From Armillaria gallica (lineage: Eukaryota; Basidiomycota; Agaricomycetes; Agaricales; Physalacriaceae), in the NCBI GenBank assembly GCA_037576215.1, contig JBANDB010000006.1:1426001-1490000 (forward strand): 64,000 nt of DNA, read 5' to 3'. A program made the position numbers and the translations under genes. The notes beneath the pieces were generated by a model. That model was not told the origin of the DNA. It searched no databases and saw only the letters and a list, made by a program, of their open reading frames with translations. Below are positions 12,837-23,279 of the stretch, one piece after another (the stretch's first letter is position 1; every line of letters begins with the position of its first letter).

Positions 12837-13462
12837 AGGACTTATTCTAGACTTTATACATAATCATTGTGGGTTCTTAAGACGACAGTAGCCGTTACCA
12901 CCGGCCCAATTGCAAGCATCGAAGTGTACTTACTTGATTGGATCCGCCGAGGCCCATTTTCGACCTCTTTGTGAGAAGTTGCAAGGAAAAGCCCCGAGGT
13001 CCGTCTACGTTCCGTAGCATGAACTCGGTAGATGTACATACGTCGCGAATATTTGATGGAATGGAGGCTCTCGACCTTTTTTGTTTATTGCCAAAAATCA
13101 AGACAATGGCGCCCGTAATACATCTCAAAGATCGTCTACTTACAGCCAAGTGCGATCCATCTACCAACTTTCCAACAACAGACTCGATCTAAGTGGGCCG
13201 TCTAGCAACGGGGACAATAGCGATCGCGGAGGCATATACCAATTGTATACTGTTTAGAATTTGTCACAGGCAAGGTTCCATCCCATAACGGCACGAACAA
13301 TGGGTCCCGAAATTCGAAGCTTTTCGGGCGTGACATGGGAAAGAGGTACATGCCACAACGAACATGGAAAATCGACCAATGTCACTGGGGCACGGATAAG
13401 CCTTTGTATGCTTCGAATAAAGTAAATGTACTCACAAGCAATGTTGACCAAGAAAATCCCTA
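12837..13462. other. intergenic between convergent genes
   Basis: 626 bp between the ABC1-kinase stop and the F-box gene stop. Overlapping short frames occur on both strands but none resembles a protein. It presumably holds the two 3' UTRs. Confidence 0.5.
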
Positions 13463-15327
13463 TTACCCATCATTACATCCTGGATTAGCCATGCGCTCAC
13501 GCTCACTCCCAACCATGATGTACAGGACGGGCCGATCTTTCCACATGAGCTCGCCAGACACCGACGTTGCCTCGCCCTTGTCGTTCCGCTGAACTTTCCA
13601 TCTCCACAACGGACCCTGAATATACTTATCCCTAGCAACGGATAGGTACCAATCAAATTGCTCCAACAAGGGACATTGCTTCGCGAGATGTAACACCGCT
13701 GCACTGACTGTGTTCCTGTTCACCCTTTCCCAGGCGGGAACAAGGTATAGACCAGCTGTTGGAACCAACGCATGAGCGGGGCCTAAGATGTTGATAACTT
13801 CGGTGCGCAGCGCGTCTGCCAGATCCTGCGCCATGAAGTCTGGATAACTGGCCCGCAGGGCCTCAAGTATTGTAACAATAGTTATAGGTCCGCCCGTCAG
13901 GGAAGATATCGGTGGAAGGGTTTGCAGCAATGGACTACCCGGTCGGAGGGCATCCAATACTGGGCGAGGGGGCCGACGATGAAACTCTCCCCACGCATGA
14001 AAAGCGGATGGAGAGGTGATGTGGGCGGTAAATTTCTTTACTTTACGCCATTGTTTGAGATTTTCAGCCATTTCGGTCTATGAGTGAATTGGATTAGTAA
14101 GGAAAAGTATGAAATGAAGCACAACGACACGTACCATGAACGCTGAAAACGAGGCATAACGCGCCCATTCATCAAGTGCCTGCACAGTGAGTGTCTCAAC
14201 GTCGTCAAAAAGTGGTACCTTTCCGCCAAGACTCAGTACGTTCATGAAATGTGATCCCAACTGCCAAGCAGCGGTATCTTCTGTCATGAGCGCCAGATCT
14301 TTAATGATATACCGAACATTGGGGTCATTGGGTTCTTCTATGGGAACGCGCTTGAAGGCCATTTCCTGAATGAGTATGCTCGCCCATAAATATCCCGGAG
14401 GATCCTTTATGCCCGTGCCAAAATCCAAAGTGTCTACCAACAGCGGCACCCATTCTGAAGATCCCTGCATGACTTTTGTGATCGGGTAAAGACGGGGGTT
14501 TCCAAATCGCAGAAAAGTGACATTGACTTCCGCAAGGGATGGATGTCTATCAATGAAATGGTACACCGCTCGAGGGCGGCATGCATGGTCAAAACGCAGG
14601 ACGCGTAGCTGGGGGAAGATGTATTCGTTGGCCATATCCATGAGGCCGGCATGGGATATGCGGGATATTACGAGCGTGGTAAGGTGGTTGAGGGTGACTC
14701 GGGGGTTTACATAGAGTCGGGGGATAACTCGGGACGGACGATCGTGGGTAACCATGCGTAGACTCCGAAGCTGCGCGAACGCACGGATGTCAGGAAAATG
14801 CTTCGTTCCATTCCAGCTGATGTCCAAGTGCTGGAGACCAGGTGAGCCTGCTACCAACGCGTCGAGAAGTTTTTGTTTCCCGCGGACCAGCGCGGCTTCG
14901 AATACACGAAGACCTGTAAACTTCTTGAGACTGCGGATAGACGAGTTCCTGAAGCTCGTTCGCTCTGGGAGGTCGAAGATCTGGAGGTGGATTTTTAGAG
15001 AGCTTTGGAGGGTAAGTTTGGCTATCACAGTCGGATGGATGAGACATACCGCACGTATGAATAATATTCACTTGGTGAGTCATCAAGAAAATCGAGTAGG
15101 AGATTGAAGAGCGATGGAGTAGTGACGTGTATGTTGCTGAAGAAAAGTGGTAGCGCAAAGTTCCTCAGGCGCCGGCTTGTCGCCATTAAGGCAGCGAGCA
15201 GAGGTCCCTTCTCTTCATCGTTGCATGTGTCCACGATTTCATGAAGCAATTCGACTGGGAGGAGGTTGAAAGAAGAGGGTACAGGGACGCTCGACGTCGC
15301 TGTACTCCGAATAACCCGTCGCGGCAT
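13463..15327 (-). CDS. F-box protein with leucine-rich-type C-terminus
   Basis: Likely substrate adaptor of an SCF ubiquitin ligase. The start chosen is ATG at 15327 (MPRRVIRSTATSS); an in-frame upstream ATG at 15438 is possible. An F-box-like motif at residues about 20-60 reads NLLPVELLHEIVDTCND, then LMATSRRLRNFALPLFFSNI. About 450 residues of irregular LRR-like helices and strands follow (LRSLRMVTHD, LNHLTTLVISRI, LRVLRFDHAC). Introns of 47 nt (after YSYVR) and about 50 nt (14079-14132, with branch site TACTAAT) keep the frame open. Agaricomycetes have hundreds of such fast-evolving F-box genes, so the substrate cannot be predicted. The gene lies just outside the beta-flanking gene. Confidence 0.8.
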
Positions 15328-15506
15328 GGTTGTCTGATGCAAGAGACGAGTATTTGGAAAAAGACGTGAAAACAAGGACGTACCAACCCGAAAACAGACT
15401 GTGACCGAACGCGAGTGTGACCGATATATGGACGTCATAATTAGATGCCTTTATTTAGGTACATTCAGTCGGCCATAGCCTAAATCATTTCTTGTCTTCA
15501 TCCATC

Positions 15507-16449
15507 ATGGTAAGCAAGTTTCTACTTCGCTAGTAATCTGCTAACTCGGCTTCATTACACAGGATAGCTTTATCGGTCTCGCTAAGAAGGGCTACGAGGC
15601 CTACAGTAAATCACAATGTGCGTGTCCGCTCTCGATCTCTAGGGGATCACGAAGACCGACTATTGTTCTGCTCCCAGCTGACGTCTCCAAGACGGGAGGA
15701 CAAGAATACAATACCCCACATCACTCAGGCCCACCAACTGGCAGCCCGTCGTGTCCGTAACAATTGCTCTAACCATCGCACCCTCCTAACAACAGCACAG
15801 TTGACCACGATGAAGTCGTGAGAACAGCAGAGAAACACGGATCGGCCGATTCGTCTGTATTTTCGTCCGCGTTGAGCTTTGTTAAGCAGAACGCCGTATG
15901 TGCTGATTAATTCCTGATATACGATTATACTGATTGTGTCGTAGGGAGAGCACAACCAGCCCATCGACGAGGATCACGTCACCAACGCACACAAGAAAGC
16001 CTACGAGGAAGGCGCTGCAAGCTCACTCAGCGCCAACTCTCTCGGCAGTGCAGCCGCTCTCCAGGTATGATCCGTCATCAAATATCACCATCACATACTC
16101 ACTCCAATTCCATCACCAAGGCTCTGAAGAAGTTCACCTCTGGAGGCAGCTCCAGCTCCAGCGGCGGGTCCGGGTCTCAAACTCAGCTTATCAGTCTCGC
16201 AATGGCAGAGGCCACCAAGTTATTCGAAAAGTCTGGCGGCGCAGCTTCTGGGAACAAACAGGATGCTGTGAATGGCGCAGCTATGACTGTCATGAAGCTG
16301 TTCGTGCAATCAAAGATGGGTGGTTCGACTACCGGTGCAGGCAACTCCGGTGGTCTATCGGGGCTGCTCAGTCTTGTGAGTTCTTGATGGGGTATTGATC
16401 GCTATTCACTAACGTACATCTTACCTAGGCCTCCCAGTTCTCCAAATAG
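15507..16449 (+). CDS. beta-fg: beta-flanking protein (matA border gene)
   Basis: Conserved small protein of unknown biochemical function that borders matA in many Agaricomycetes. Exon 1 is just the ATG (15507-15509), followed at once by GTAAGC. Exon 2 begins at 15563 and encodes DSFIGLAKKGYEAYSKSQ. Later exons carry DHDEVVRTAEKHGSADSS, SSALSFVKQN, GEHNQPIDEDHVTNAHKKAY, a Gly/Ser-rich stretch, and NKQDAVNGAAMTVMKLFVQS, ending ASQFSK at 16449. The exon pattern and these motifs match the family closely. The protein is about 200 residues, has no signal peptide and has a low-complexity middle. The junction after the PPTGSPS segment is the least certain splice. The gene marks the left boundary of the HD cluster, whose first gene ends 570 bp further on. 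Confidence 0.9.
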
Positions 16450-17021
16450 TTACCAAGAGGCGTATCAGGTGCTGCAGAAGTTCGTATTGATAAAATGTAT
16501 GTAAATGTAGTGAAAGACTGCCAAGATGCTGTGTTACAAAGGACGCGCAGTAGGGGAATTCAGGATTGAGCATTGAATGATCACTGCTGACTGTTGGCCT
16601 TGTCAAAAAGATAACTATATTGCTTTGACTTTAGCCGCCTTGGACGTCCGTGAACGCACAGTTAGTACATGATTTAAGTTTGCACCTGGAGGCTGGAATA
16701 GTGGGCGCGCACGAGATCCAGTTCTTCATGTTCCCTCAGATATATCCGGAGGAGTCGCCCTTGACCTAGCATCCGAGTCCCACAAGATCAGGTATACAAA
16801 GCCTTTGATTAGCAAGTAGCAAGTAGCGATACAGCAGATATAGCAAGGAGATATGCAACGGAAATAACAAGATAGCAATGTGTGCAGTGGGAATGACAAG
16901 ATAGCAATGTATGCAACGAGAAAACCAAGATAACAATGAAACAGCAGTGAAAACCAATAACGATACAGTGAGTTGATAAATGCAAGGTATAAAAAAAGAA
17001 AATGCGAAAGAAATTCAAACG
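16450..17021. other. intergenic at the beta-fg/HD border
   Basis: No gene seen. The right half is AT-rich and contains the degenerate 30-bp tandem repeat listed separately. Short minus frames such as 16766-16957 are translations of the repeat. Confidence 0.55.
16841..16971. repeat. degenerate 30-bp tandem repeat
   Basis: Three successive 30-bp units (16861-16890, 16891-16920 and 16921-16950) share a core like ACAAGATAGCAATG followed by TGCA-containing spacers. Partial, more diverged copies lie on both sides. The repeat ends about 50 bp beyond the HD1-1 stop codon. Confidence 0.75.
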
Positions 17022-18856
17022 TTATGATGGTATTAGCCAGTCTTCAGCAAGCTTCCAGGTCGACGAAGCGGAGCTGAAGTCGATATCGGCAAAGTCTGTA
17101 GAAGTGTTGAACAAGTTCAAGTTGTTGTTCCCTGAGAAGGAGAAGGTTTCTAGGAATGCGTCTAGATCGGAGTAATGGGTAGGCTCGGGTTGTTTTTCAG
17201 CTGCAGATGCGAGTTAGTGAAGAGAATTTATAGGGTGGAATAAGAGTGACGTACCCGGAACGGCGGCAGGCATCAGGCCTTCCAAGTCGAGACCTGATAC
17301 GCTGAATTCGGGTGTGGAGATGCAGTCCAGGATCGATCCGTTGTTGAGTAACGTCATGGAAGGAGCAATGCCATCTGCTGATGACTCTACTGGCGTGGTC
17401 GATCTTGGCGTCGAAGCTACAAGACATCAGTCCATCACTATACCTGGATAAGAAGAAGAAGACTTACGACCAGCCGACGACTCTGTCTCATCAGAGTACT
17501 GTGACGATGGAGACATTGCGGAATAGTTGAACACATCCACCTCGGGGTCTGGAGGAAACTCGGCTAACGCCGTCTCGAACCACCCTTCGAGGTCTGGGGG
17601 AACGTAGAGCTCGACGGGACGACATTCAGTTTTCGTGCTCGTCGAGGCAGAAGGATCGGATACAGAGCGATGCGAACCGTGTATGCCACGGTGGCGCTTG
17701 AAAGTGCCAGCACCATCCGAATCGGATAGACGCCTCTTTCGTTTGGATGGTGAGGGCGTGGGTGTGGAATCGCGTGAAGAGTCGGAATCCTCAGTGTCAG
17801 AGGGGAAGGGAGATGGTAGACTCGCAACAGCGTCGTCATTGTTGTCGGTTCTGCATATGAAAGTGAGATTTTGGAGCAAAGACCAACAGGAAGGAAACAT
17901 ACCTCGATCGCTTCTTGGATCTGGGAGCATCACTATCACTGTCCTCATCGTCATCTGAACTGCGACGTTTCCGAGAAGGTGTCGCCTCAGATGGCAACGA
18001 CGGATCAACAGAGCGAACAGGGAACGATCAGGCGACGGATACGCCCTCCGCGCATCGACCTCCCTCGCCCTTTCCATCCTAGCCTTCTTCGCTCTCCTCT
18101 CAGCCTCCCTCTGCTCTTCCCTCCGCTTCTTGTTCGCCTGCTCCTGCGCCTGCAACTCCGGCGTCATATTCTTCACAACACCGCCCAGCTTCCTCCCAAG
18201 TTCGCTCTGCTCAAACTTGCCGGAATACAAGTCTGTGAGTGTCGACTCCATGTCGGCGAAAGCGATGGCGATGTCTTCGTATAGTTTCTCCTCTTCGCCG
18301 CGGATGTGGGCGGTGGCGGCTTCAACGAGACGATCGCGGTCACCGTTAAAGCTCTTAAGGAGATTGTTCCAGCCAATGCGCCGCCGGGCATTGGTGAACC
18401 AGTTGTCGAGGTCTTTGCGGGGGTGTTGGTTTCGCGGCAGATCTTGGCACGGACCTCGCGAGTGGGGTAGGGATTATGGAGGTTATCGGCAAGCCAGCGA
18501 TACGCGGGTTCGATATATGCTTGAGTAGGCCTGGTAGGAGGAAGAGAGTAACTGGGAGACGAGTCGATCTCTGTAACAACCTTCTTCAAATCCTGAGCGT
18601 AGCGACTCGTAAGAGCCTCATCAGAGACATTGAGCTCCAAAAGGGTTTCGGTGAGGGCCTCGATGGTATTTGCTACACCGTATGCGAGCTTTGCTTCGTC
18701 TTTGTCAAGAGCGGCGCAGGAATGACTTTCGAAGAGATCGTTGTATAGCCCTTCCCATTGGGCAGTAAATTCGGAGAGGGAGTTATCATCACACGAAGTG
18801 TGGGCAGAGAAAAAAAGGTCAAGCGAAGACTGCAATCGGTCGTTGAGTACAGTCAT
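17022..18856 (-). CDS. HD1-1: HD1-class homeodomain mating-type protein, pair 1
   Basis: matA transcription factor that heterodimerises with HD2 from a compatible mate. ATG at 18856. Residues 1-110 form the helical N-terminal recognition region (LDLFFSAHTS, EFTAQWEGLYNDLF). The homeodomain starts near residue 113 (AYRWLADNLHNPYP) and its recognition helix reads DNWFTNARRRIGWN, with the invariant W, F, N and R present. A Lys/Arg-rich coiled region (ANKKRREEQREAERRAKKAR) follows, then nuclear-signal-like KRKRR stretches and an acidic/Pro-rich C-terminus to 17022. One base is missing inside the homeodomain, in the G5 run at 18419-18423, and another near 18030 just before an acidic/basic segment. 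Repairing each restores family sequence. The gene is divergent from HD2-1 over 151 bp. Confidence 0.9.
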
Positions 18857-19007
18857 TGCAGGTCGCTGTAATAATGGGAAGGATTCGAGGCGCAGGATTG
18901 AGGCTTTCCATCTCCGCGTGAAGCGGACTTTGAAATGATGTCCATTGTTGACCTAAAACGGTATAATACTTTCACCACACCCACGCTGAATCTTTTCGTA
19001 TTGCAGT
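18857..19007. promoter_or_regulatory. shared divergent promoter of HD pair 1
   Basis: 151 bp between the two start codons. It contains GTCCATTGTT at 18940-18949, 84 bp upstream of the HD1-1 ATG. The same decamer occurs in the pair-2 promoter. TATAAT lies at about 18963 on the HD2 side. Regulatory function is inferred from position. Confidence 0.6.
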
Positions 19008-20260
19008 ATGCAAGCTGACTTACAGAGGGAATTCCTGCAAAGGACCTCGCGAATCGCCAATCTCTTCAAAAAATCTGTTGGTCCCACTCGGCGCGCCCCT
19101 TTCCCTAACAACGTCAGTCCTTTTTTTCCTCCCCACAACCAGATACTCACAGCCCCTCCAGGCCTACATCCCCTACCTCAAAGCCTACTTTGATTACAAC
19201 GCCTACCCCTCCCTACACGACCGCGAAGTCATGGCCCAAAAATCAATGATGACCTCGCGCCAAATCGAAGTCTGGGTGAGCCACCCCCCCCTTCCTGCCC
19301 CTCCCCATCTAACCCCCCTGCCCTCAGTTCCAGAACCACCGCCGCGTAGAGAAGAAAGCCGGGCGGCCATGCGTCAAGCGCAAGGCGTCCGACGCGGGGC
19401 CGTCTCAGTCCCAGATCGACAAGATCGAGCAGGTGATGGGGGTGTTTGGGGTGTCCAAGGAGGAGAGGGAGGGGACGTATACGGAGAGGAAGAATTGGGA
19501 GTATATACAGGAGGAGAAGGAACGAGGGTTCCCGGTATGTTTTTTCTTTCTTTTTTATAAAGGTCGAGTGGCTCATGGATTTTTTGGGGTAGACGCTATC
19601 TGCGCCTCGGTATCCGCATGATGCCACTGCCATCGACGTGCTGCTTTGCCTGAGAGACCCATCCCGGCTTTTGTGCCCGGGTACACGCCTTTCCTCAGTG
19701 GCACGGCCCCCGTGGTCTACTTCCCCCCGCCGATGTGGACTCGCCGGCCCGCCACACAACCGCTCCCGCATCATGATCGTGCCCAGCACCTGAGCTTCTC
19801 CGAGCTCAGTGAGGCGTTCGCCACGACCCTGCGTATATACAGCGACATCCCGCGCGTGTCGGACGAGTTGTGCCACCCGCTGCGACGTGCGCGATCACGA
19901 CGCGTCTCGAGCCGGGGTACCATCCTGCGTTGGAGAACACGCCTGCGGTGAGGAGGATGGAGGCTGTGAGGAGGAAGGAGGGATGTTGCCGAGGAGGTCG
20001 AGACCTACGCGCTCGCCATCGCCGGGGTTGGAAAGACAGGTGTCGTGGTCGAGTGCGTCGTCTGGGTCGGAGGAGTCGTTACCTGCGACGCCGCAGAGCG
20101 CGCACGTCGAGTTAGAGCCGGAGCCGTTTGATGATTTGTTCGATGAGGTGCCGGTGCACGAGGTGCCATTGGATATCCAGGGATTCGTGTATGCGGATTA
20201 CCCAGCGACTGTTGTCGCTGTTGGGGGAAGAAGAAGAAGAAGTCGCATTACAGGACATGA
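19008..20260 (+). CDS. HD2-1: HD2-class homeodomain mating-type protein, pair 1 (short N-terminus)
   Basis: The homeodomain (residues about 36-95) reads AYIPYLKAYFDYNAYPS, SMMTSRQIEVW, then after an intron FQNHRRVEKKAGRP, keeping the WFQNHR recognition motif. The intron between W and F is at the same place as in HD2-2. Only 35 residues, from ATG 19008, precede the homeodomain, against 155 in HD2-2, so most of the dimerisation region is absent. The C-terminal half carries YPHDATAIDVLL, PAFVPGYTPFLSG, a Ser/Pro-rich stretch and LEPEPFDDLFDEVP. Single-base breaks occur near 19659 (ACCC), 19890, 19985 and 20226. The stop near 20260 assumes the last break is an error; without it the frame runs to 20333. 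Confidence 0.82.
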
Positions 20261-20835
20261 TCTATATTTCGGTTGGATTTGTATTATTATTTTGCTCTCA
20301 CATTGCTATCGCGTTGTATACTGTATCAATTAGTTTTTTTCGGATTATATTTCTAGTGTTAATTCAATGTACTTTGACTCGTTCGCTTGTATCGAGAATG
20401 AAGAGTGAGAACGTCTGCGCGATGATGATCTTCGCATACTTCTTTACTCAACGCCAAATCTAATGAAAGCCAGACCAGAGTTGCACGATGCCCGCACATT
20501 ATTTCTGACAGGACGACAGTGTCCGGACATCGTAGAGGACACCTTCTAACTCCGAGTTCTAGTCAACATCAGCTGGCACGGTGTACTCTTAGCCCTGAAA
20601 GATGGGATAACATGAAATATGGGAAACGTGACCGTGGTGGCTCATGTTCAGTTCACAACTTCAGCGAGGTAAGATATCTACAATCTATTCTCGTGGTACA
20701 AGACAAGTGTCGGGTGTCCGGAATACCTGCAACGACGGACCGTCGAAGGAACAGTCATGGGTACCATCTCGGAGAAACCTCATCGAAGCTTCATCTTCAT
20801 ATAAACACCCCCTCCCCCTTCACCCTCCCCATCCC
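20261..20835. other. intergenic, HD2-1 to GDSL esterase 1
   Basis: No gene seen. The right end carries TATAAACA at 20800-20807, 29-36 bp before the esterase ATG, a likely TATA element. A (GAA)n microsatellite at about 20228-20243 lies just inside the HD2-1 end. Confidence 0.55.
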
Positions 20836-21837
20836 ATGTCTCTCCTAATCCTCCTCCTCTCCCTCCCCCTGCTCACCCTCTCCGCCGGCTTCAAAAACCT
20901 CGTCACCTTCGGGGACAGCTACACCGACGTCATCAACGTCGGCGACGGAGGCACCGCCTGGCCCGTCTACGCAGCGGGGTACGCCAACCTCCAGCTATAC
21001 CCATTCGCGCGCTCCGGCGCGACGTGCTCCAACCTCCTCACGCCCCGTCCGTTCCCCTCGATATTCGAGAGCCAGCTCCCGCTGTATTTGCGGAGAAGCA
21101 TAATGGGACGATCAGGGTGGACCCGGGGGAGACGCTGTACACGCAGTGGATCGGGACGAACGACGTCGGGGTGTATTCGTTGGTGACGGGGAGTAACGGC
21201 GCGTCGATCGTGGATGTGGTGGGTGTATGGTCAATTGGGTGAAGGTGCTGTACAAGGACGGGGCGAGGAACTTTTTGGTGCAGAATGTGGGTGTCACTAT
21301 AATGAGAAGGGTCCCAGCTGACGAGGTGTAGATGGTGCCGCTGAACGAGGTGATCCTGTACGCGCCAGACTCGTACCCAAATAGGTACTTTAACGAAGCG
21401 CGGAACACGACGGAATGGAGCGTGTTTATACGGGAGCTGGTGCTGAGCGGGAACGCGCTGTCGCAGGCGATGCTGCAGGCGCTGGTGCCAGAAGTGCCGG
21501 GGCTCATATGGGATCTTTGACTCGCATGGACTGTTCCAGGATATGCACGATAACCCGGCGGCGTACTTGAACGGGACGGCACCGCTGAATGTGACGGGTG
21601 CGGCGGTGTCGTGCGTGTTTACAGAGGGAGGCGGGAGTAGTGTCTGCACGACGGCGCAAGGGACAGATCGGGATAGTTTCTGTGGTGGGTGCCTTCCAGC
21701 TGTGGTGAGTTCTGTTTAACGGTCGATGTAGGTACGACGAGCTGCATCCGAGCGAGCAGGCAGATAGAATCGTGGCGAGGGAGATTGCCCAGGTTGCCAG
21801 AGGGGAGAAGAATAAATGGACGACGTGGATTGTATGA
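20836..21837 (+). CDS. GDSL/SGNH esterase, copy 1 (frame-broken)
   Basis: Secreted-type GDSL hydrolase (carbohydrate esterase or acetylesterase-like). The N-terminal signal peptide is MSLLILLLSLPLLTLSAG. Block I is FGDSYTDV with the catalytic Ser, block III is WIGTNDVG, and the C-terminal DELHPSEQAD holds the catalytic Asp/His. An intron follows LVQN. Compared with the intact copy at 29584-30659, single bases are missing at about 21087 (CTGTATTTGC, where copy 2 has TTTT) and 21221 (GGTGGGTGT), with two further irregularities near 21500-21512. The copies are otherwise colinear and clearly paralogous. Copy 1 sits between the two HD pairs. It is either a pseudogene or a sequence with indel errors; the substrate is unknown. 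Confidence 0.82.
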
Positions 21838-21840
21838 TAG

Positions 21841-23097
21841 TTAGGCAACCGCGATTCCAAAATCTGAACCAAAGTCGAACGCTGCGCTCGTAAACAAAGG
21901 ATCCGTGCTCCATGATGGGTCTACCCCAAAATCAAAATCAAAGTTGGCAAGGCTAAAGTCGATGTTATTGAAACAGTCTGTTAGAGGCGTGTCAAACGCG
22001 GCCTGGAAGCTATCCAAGTCTGATGTGATAGGGGCTTCGAGAGGCGCAGGGAGCTCCACCTCGAGCTGGATGTTGCCCTCGGGGAAAGCGTGCACGTCGC
22101 CAAACCAGTCGTCGAGGTTGGGTGGCTCGTATGGCCGGAACACTTTTGGCGGCCTCTCCTCCTTCTGCCGCTTCGAACTCTGCTTTGGCTCTTCCTCGTC
22201 CCTCTTGCGCTTCAGACTGCCAAATCATCAGCAATCACCAAAAACACATCCAAAGCACGCTCACCTTGGTACGACCCCAAACAGCTTCACCACCTCCCCC
22301 GGCCCGCCCAACCGCGGTCCATACACGTCCTCCAAGTTTTTCTCAATCAACGCAAACTCCACATCCATCCCAGGGTATTCCTCCCCTTCCCCTTCCTCCT
22401 TCCAGTAATGCGTCGCCGCACTCACCACCCGCGCCCGTCCACCCGGCGCCCGTTTCACGAGCTCTGTCCATCCGATTCGCCGTCGCGCTGTGGTGAACCA
22501 CCGCTCGACGTCCGCGCCCCCTGATTCTCGGCACAGGTCACTTCGCACGGACGCGGATGGGTAGGGGTTGTGTAGGTTGCTTGACAGCCATGTGTAGAGG
22601 GGAGTGTAGTCGCGCTTTAGGGCGGGGGAGGATGAGCGTGAGGAGGACGAGGAGGATGAAGTGGCTGACTCGGCGGAGACTGTTCGCTTCGTGCGCTTTC
22701 GGCTTGTCGGAGGTTCAGGGGATGTCGAGGAGTGTGCTCGTTTTTTTATTACGCGGGTAGGAGGCGGAGGCGGAGCCGTTTCTTTGTCCTCAGCAAGCGC
22801 CCGTTCTAGTTCCTTCTCAGTGTCATTTATAATATCTTGCGTCCGCAAATGCAAATTCAGCATTGACTGGCAGACCACTTCCACCGTCCTAGCGACTGAA
22901 AAGGCAAAATCCGCCGTACGAGAAGACATATCGCCCGATTGTTGTTCCTCCAAAAGATCGTCTTGGATACCTGTCCATTGTGAATTGAATAAGTCAAGCG
23001 ATGACTCGGGAGACTTGTCGTGTAGGGCAGAGAGGAGACCATCGACAACGGTCGAGAGTCTATTGTGTAAAGCTCCTTCGGACAATACGCAGGCCAT
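21841..23097 (-). CDS. HD1-2: HD1-class homeodomain mating-type protein, pair 2
   Basis: Two exons in one clean frame, about 400 residues, ATG at 23097 (the longer frame starts at a TTG). Residues 1-105 form the helical recognition region (SLDLFNSQWTGIQDDLLEEQ). A Ser-rich, Lys/Arg-rich linker follows. The homeodomain at about 163-212 reads YTPLYTWLSSNLHNPYP, then VERWFTTARRRIGW. The usual invariant Asn of WFxN is Thr (residue 203). The second exon begins LKRKRDEEEPKQSSKRQKEE, a nuclear-localisation-like stretch, and ends in an acidic, Phe-rich tail (FSLANFDFDFGVDPSW) suited to activation. The stop at 21841 is four bases from the esterase stop. The gene is divergent from HD2-2. Confidence 0.92.
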
Positions 23098-23279
23098 TTG
23101 GTGTAATTGTGAGATTGAGTTCGAGCTTTGGCCCAAGACAAATTGGATTCAAACTCCGCATTGTTCTTTTGTCCGTCCGTCCATTGTTCTCCCAAAATAG
23201 ATATCAGCATCTTCAGAACAAGGGCTAACCCAGTTAGGCATGCAGCGTGTCCAGTGAGTACAAGTTGCAGCTTACTACC
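23098..23279. promoter_or_regulatory. shared divergent promoter of HD pair 2
   Basis: 182 bp between the two start codons. It contains GTCCATTGTT at 23179-23188, 82 bp upstream of the HD1-2 ATG, matching in sequence and spacing the element in the pair-1 promoter. Confidence 0.6.

Noticed and set aside
20228..20245. (GAA)n run as a regulatory element
   Set aside because: It encodes a Lys or Arg tract at the HD2-1 C-terminus, depending on frame; best read as a coding microsatellite.
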